Source of the DNA: Phyllobacterium zundukense
Lineage (GTDB): Bacteria > Pseudomonadota > Alphaproteobacteria > Rhizobiales > Rhizobiaceae
Assembly: GCF_002764115.1 (NCBI RefSeq)
Contig: NZ_CP017940.1
Coordinates: 1,400,501 to 1,464,500 of the forward strand
Length of the DNA: 64,000 nt
Direction: 5' to 3'
A program made the translations under genes and the position numbers. The notes beneath the pieces are model-generated. The model ran no database searches, was not told the DNA's origin, and saw only the letters and a list, made by a program, of their open reading frames with translations. This document shows positions 62,821 through 64,000 of this stretch, one piece after another (within the stretch, counting starts at the first letter, position 1; the number at the start of each line of letters is the position of its first letter).

Positions 62821-63431
62821 AACACGGCTTGGAATGGTACAAACACGAGCCCAGAGCCTTCATTGACGGTGTTCAGGGAATGGGGCCAGAACTGATTGGC
62901 GCCTACATTGTCCTGCTCGATCTGATTTACGCACGCGGCGATGAAACGATGCGTGATGATCGACATCTTGCGGGCATTCTTGGCTGTTCAATCCGCAAGG
63001 CCACGAGCCTTACCGACAGTCTGATAGAGCAGAATAAAATCCAATTTGAAGGCGGTTATCTCTCCAATTCGCGCGCAAAAAGAGACGTGAAATCCGCTCG
63101 AAACAGCTACGAAACCCGGTCGAAATCTCAGTCTGTTCGGCGCGAAAATGAAGCTGAGTTGAATGAAAACAACGATTTAAAGGACAAACCTGAGACAAGC
63201 GCCTTTATTAGAAAAGATAAGAACAGAATAGATGAAAAACCTACCTGTTTTTCAGGGCGCGCAAGCGCGCGAAAACCTAATGGATTTGTCCATGTTCGAA
63301 AATCAACAGACGCAGCACGTTCACTCATCCAGGAGCTACAGGAAAATGAACAATTCGGAGAAGATCGAGGCGACGAAATCCTTGACCAAGCTGTTCGGAA
63401 GTTTCCCACAATCGCCCATGTCGGATCCTGA
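62817..63431 (+). CDS. DUF1376 protein, probable phage replication protein
   Basis: A 204-residue protein. Residues 1-95 match DUF1376: LEWYKHEPRAFIDGVQGMGP, YIVLLDLIYARGDETM, GCSIRKATSL. In phages this domain is typically found in replication initiation/primosome-like genes. The C-terminal half is polar and low-complexity. Start coupled to the upstream stop (ATGA). Confidence 0.8.
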   Translation: MKHGLEWYKHEPRAFIDGVQGMGPELIGAYIVLLDLIYARGDETMRDDRHLAGILGCSIRKATSLTDSLIEQNKIQFEGGYLSNSRAKRDVKSARNSYETRSKSQSVRRENEAELNENNDLKDKPETSAFIRKDKNRIDEKPTCFSGRASARKPNGFVHVRKSTDAARSLIQELQENEQFGEDRGDEILDQAVRKFPTIAHVGS

Positions 63432-63648
63432 CCTACAGCTTCGTGCCTACCTGGAAGCTGTCGAGGACTTCGAGTGCGTCGACGTGCTGGCAGCGGTCGA
63501 ACGTTTTCGCCAAGGCGAGGTCAAAGAGGCAAACAAGGCATTCTGTCCCTCAACGGCGCAGCTGTGTAACGAAGTTCGCCATCGCAAACAAATGCGCGAG
63601 ATCATGGCTAGGGCAGGGGTGAAGCCCGGACTGAACCTCATCCAATAA
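63346..63648 (+). CDS. Prophage protein of unknown function downstream of DUF1376
   Basis: A 100-residue protein from ATG 63346 (CAGGAAA upstream), overlapping the end of the DUF1376 gene by 86 bases. It contains LRAYLEAVEDFECVDVLAAV, ERFRQGEVKEANKAFCPSTA and QLCNEVRHRKQMREIM, all helical. Position suggests a replication accessory role; the frame extends upstream to 63232. Confidence 0.65.
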   Translation: MNNSEKIEATKSLTKLFGSFPQSPMSDPDLQLRAYLEAVEDFECVDVLAAVERFRQGEVKEANKAFCPSTAQLCNEVRHRKQMREIMARAGVKPGLNLIQ

Positions 63649-63670
63649 CGAGCGAACCCGGACAGGATCA

Positions 63671-64000
63671 ATGAAAGCGGCAATCGACAAACACAACCAC
63701 TGGTACGTCGTCAGGACGAACGTTAAGTGCGAAGAGAAAGCCTCGGAGAATATTCGTAAAGCCGGATACGACGTCTTTTACCCGCGCCGCAGGGTCGAGG
63801 TGAAGAACCGGCGAACGCACATCTATACGACGCGAGAAAGCGCCCTGATGCCCCGCTATTTGTTCGTGGGGCTACCTCCGGCCGACAGAAACTTCTTCAA
63901 AGTTCGCAACGGCGACGGTGTAGAATGCATCCTCGGCGTGGGCGGCCGTCCGGCTCGCATTTCAGCCGATCATGTCGAAGCAATCTACCTCGCAGAAGTC
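63671..64000 (+). CDS. NusG N-terminal-domain protein (RfaH/NusG paralogue), truncated by window end
   Basis: 110 codons are visible from ATG 63671. HWYVVRTNVKCEEKASENIR, GYDVFYPRRRVEV, LMPRYLFVGLP and FFKVRNGDGVECILGVGG follow the NGN domain of NusG/RfaH, which binds RNA polymerase and suppresses pausing. It lies at the end of the early region, where an antiterminator for late genes would be expected. Whether a KOW domain follows is outside the window. Confidence 0.8.
   Translation, partial: MKAAIDKHNHWYVVRTNVKCEEKASENIRKAGYDVFYPRRRVEVKNRRTHIYTTRESALMPRYLFVGLPPADRNFFKVRNGDGVECILGVGGRPARISADHVEAIYLAEV

Larger units (their letters stand above)
54571..64000. mobile_element. Prophage integrated at tRNA-Cys, left part (continues past window)
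   Basis: Integrase next to a tRNA, Xis-like protein, RecT/Bet, Gp157, S24 repressor, Cro-like protein, DUF1376 protein and closely overlapping small genes form a temperate-phage early region. Leftward genes run 59208 to 54603, rightward genes from 60724 on. No structural genes or attR are within the window, so size and completeness are unknown. All recognisable early genes look intact. Confidence 0.92.

Noticed and set aside
1..64000. CRISPR arrays, rRNA operon, complete insertion sequences
   Set aside because: No regularly spaced repeats, rRNA-like stretches or transposase motifs were seen in reading the window.

Overview
The window is chromosomal DNA of an alphaproteobacterium of the order Hyphomicrobiales. 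Gene content and protein character point to the Phyllobacteriaceae/Brucellaceae neighbourhood (a Phyllobacterium-like organism would fit), but no rRNA is present, so this is inference. Supporting signs are a long B12-dependent ribonucleotide reductase (NrdJ), ModE-like and MocR-like regulators, a cyclopropane-fatty-acid synthase, a small DUF6665-type protein and moderately high GC.

Positions 1-14.6 kb are core genes: the 3' end of modC facing a short modE, a fatty acid desaturase, a CHASE4-GGDEF-EAL c-di-GMP enzyme, two small envelope proteins, nrdJ with an upstream NrdR-type box, a Nudix hydrolase, a CorA Mg transporter, xanthine phosphoribosyltransferase, a universal stress protein and a MoaB/CinA-type protein.

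Positions 14.7-17.5 kb form a small genomic islet. A 42-bp perfect repeat of the 5' half of tRNA-Leu(UAA) lies at its left edge and the intact tRNA at its right edge. Between them are a frameshifted integrase relic, a nitroreductase, an NAD(P)H-FMN reductase and a cysteine-rich protein.

Positions 17.5-42.5 kb are mostly metabolic: a GT39-type membrane glycosyltransferase, a tctCBA tricarboxylate transporter, ade-ilvA, tandem DUF1697 genes, a MocR regulator divergent from an EamA exporter, an RhlE-type helicase, a cysK-alaX-sseA-GNAT operon, ald divergent from an Lrp/AsnC regulator, cfa with a YjbR gene, and an HxlR regulator divergent from SDR and MDR oxidoreductases.

Positions 42.5-49 kb hold an archaic (Csu-like) chaperone-usher pilus operon behind a very AT-rich leader. 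It converges on a membrane diguanylate cyclase. Positions 49-54.5 kb contain nnr, small proteins, an orphan exported protein, tRNA-Asn and tRNA-Cys.

From 54.57 kb to the end lies the left part of a prophage integrated at tRNA-Cys. A leftward operon carries the integrase, an AlpA/Xis-like protein, RecT/Bet, Gp157 and several very small genes. An S24-type repressor and a membrane protein sit in the centre. The rightward operon carries a Cro-like protein, a DUF2312/GapR-like protein with a Cys-rich tail, a DUF1376 protein and a NusG-like protein cut by the window end. Two operator clusters, about 1.4 kb apart, share a GTGC-N5-GCAC motif. In both, the same motif copy lies inside a TTGACA-N17 promoter, so a lambda-like immunity circuit can be read directly from the sequence.
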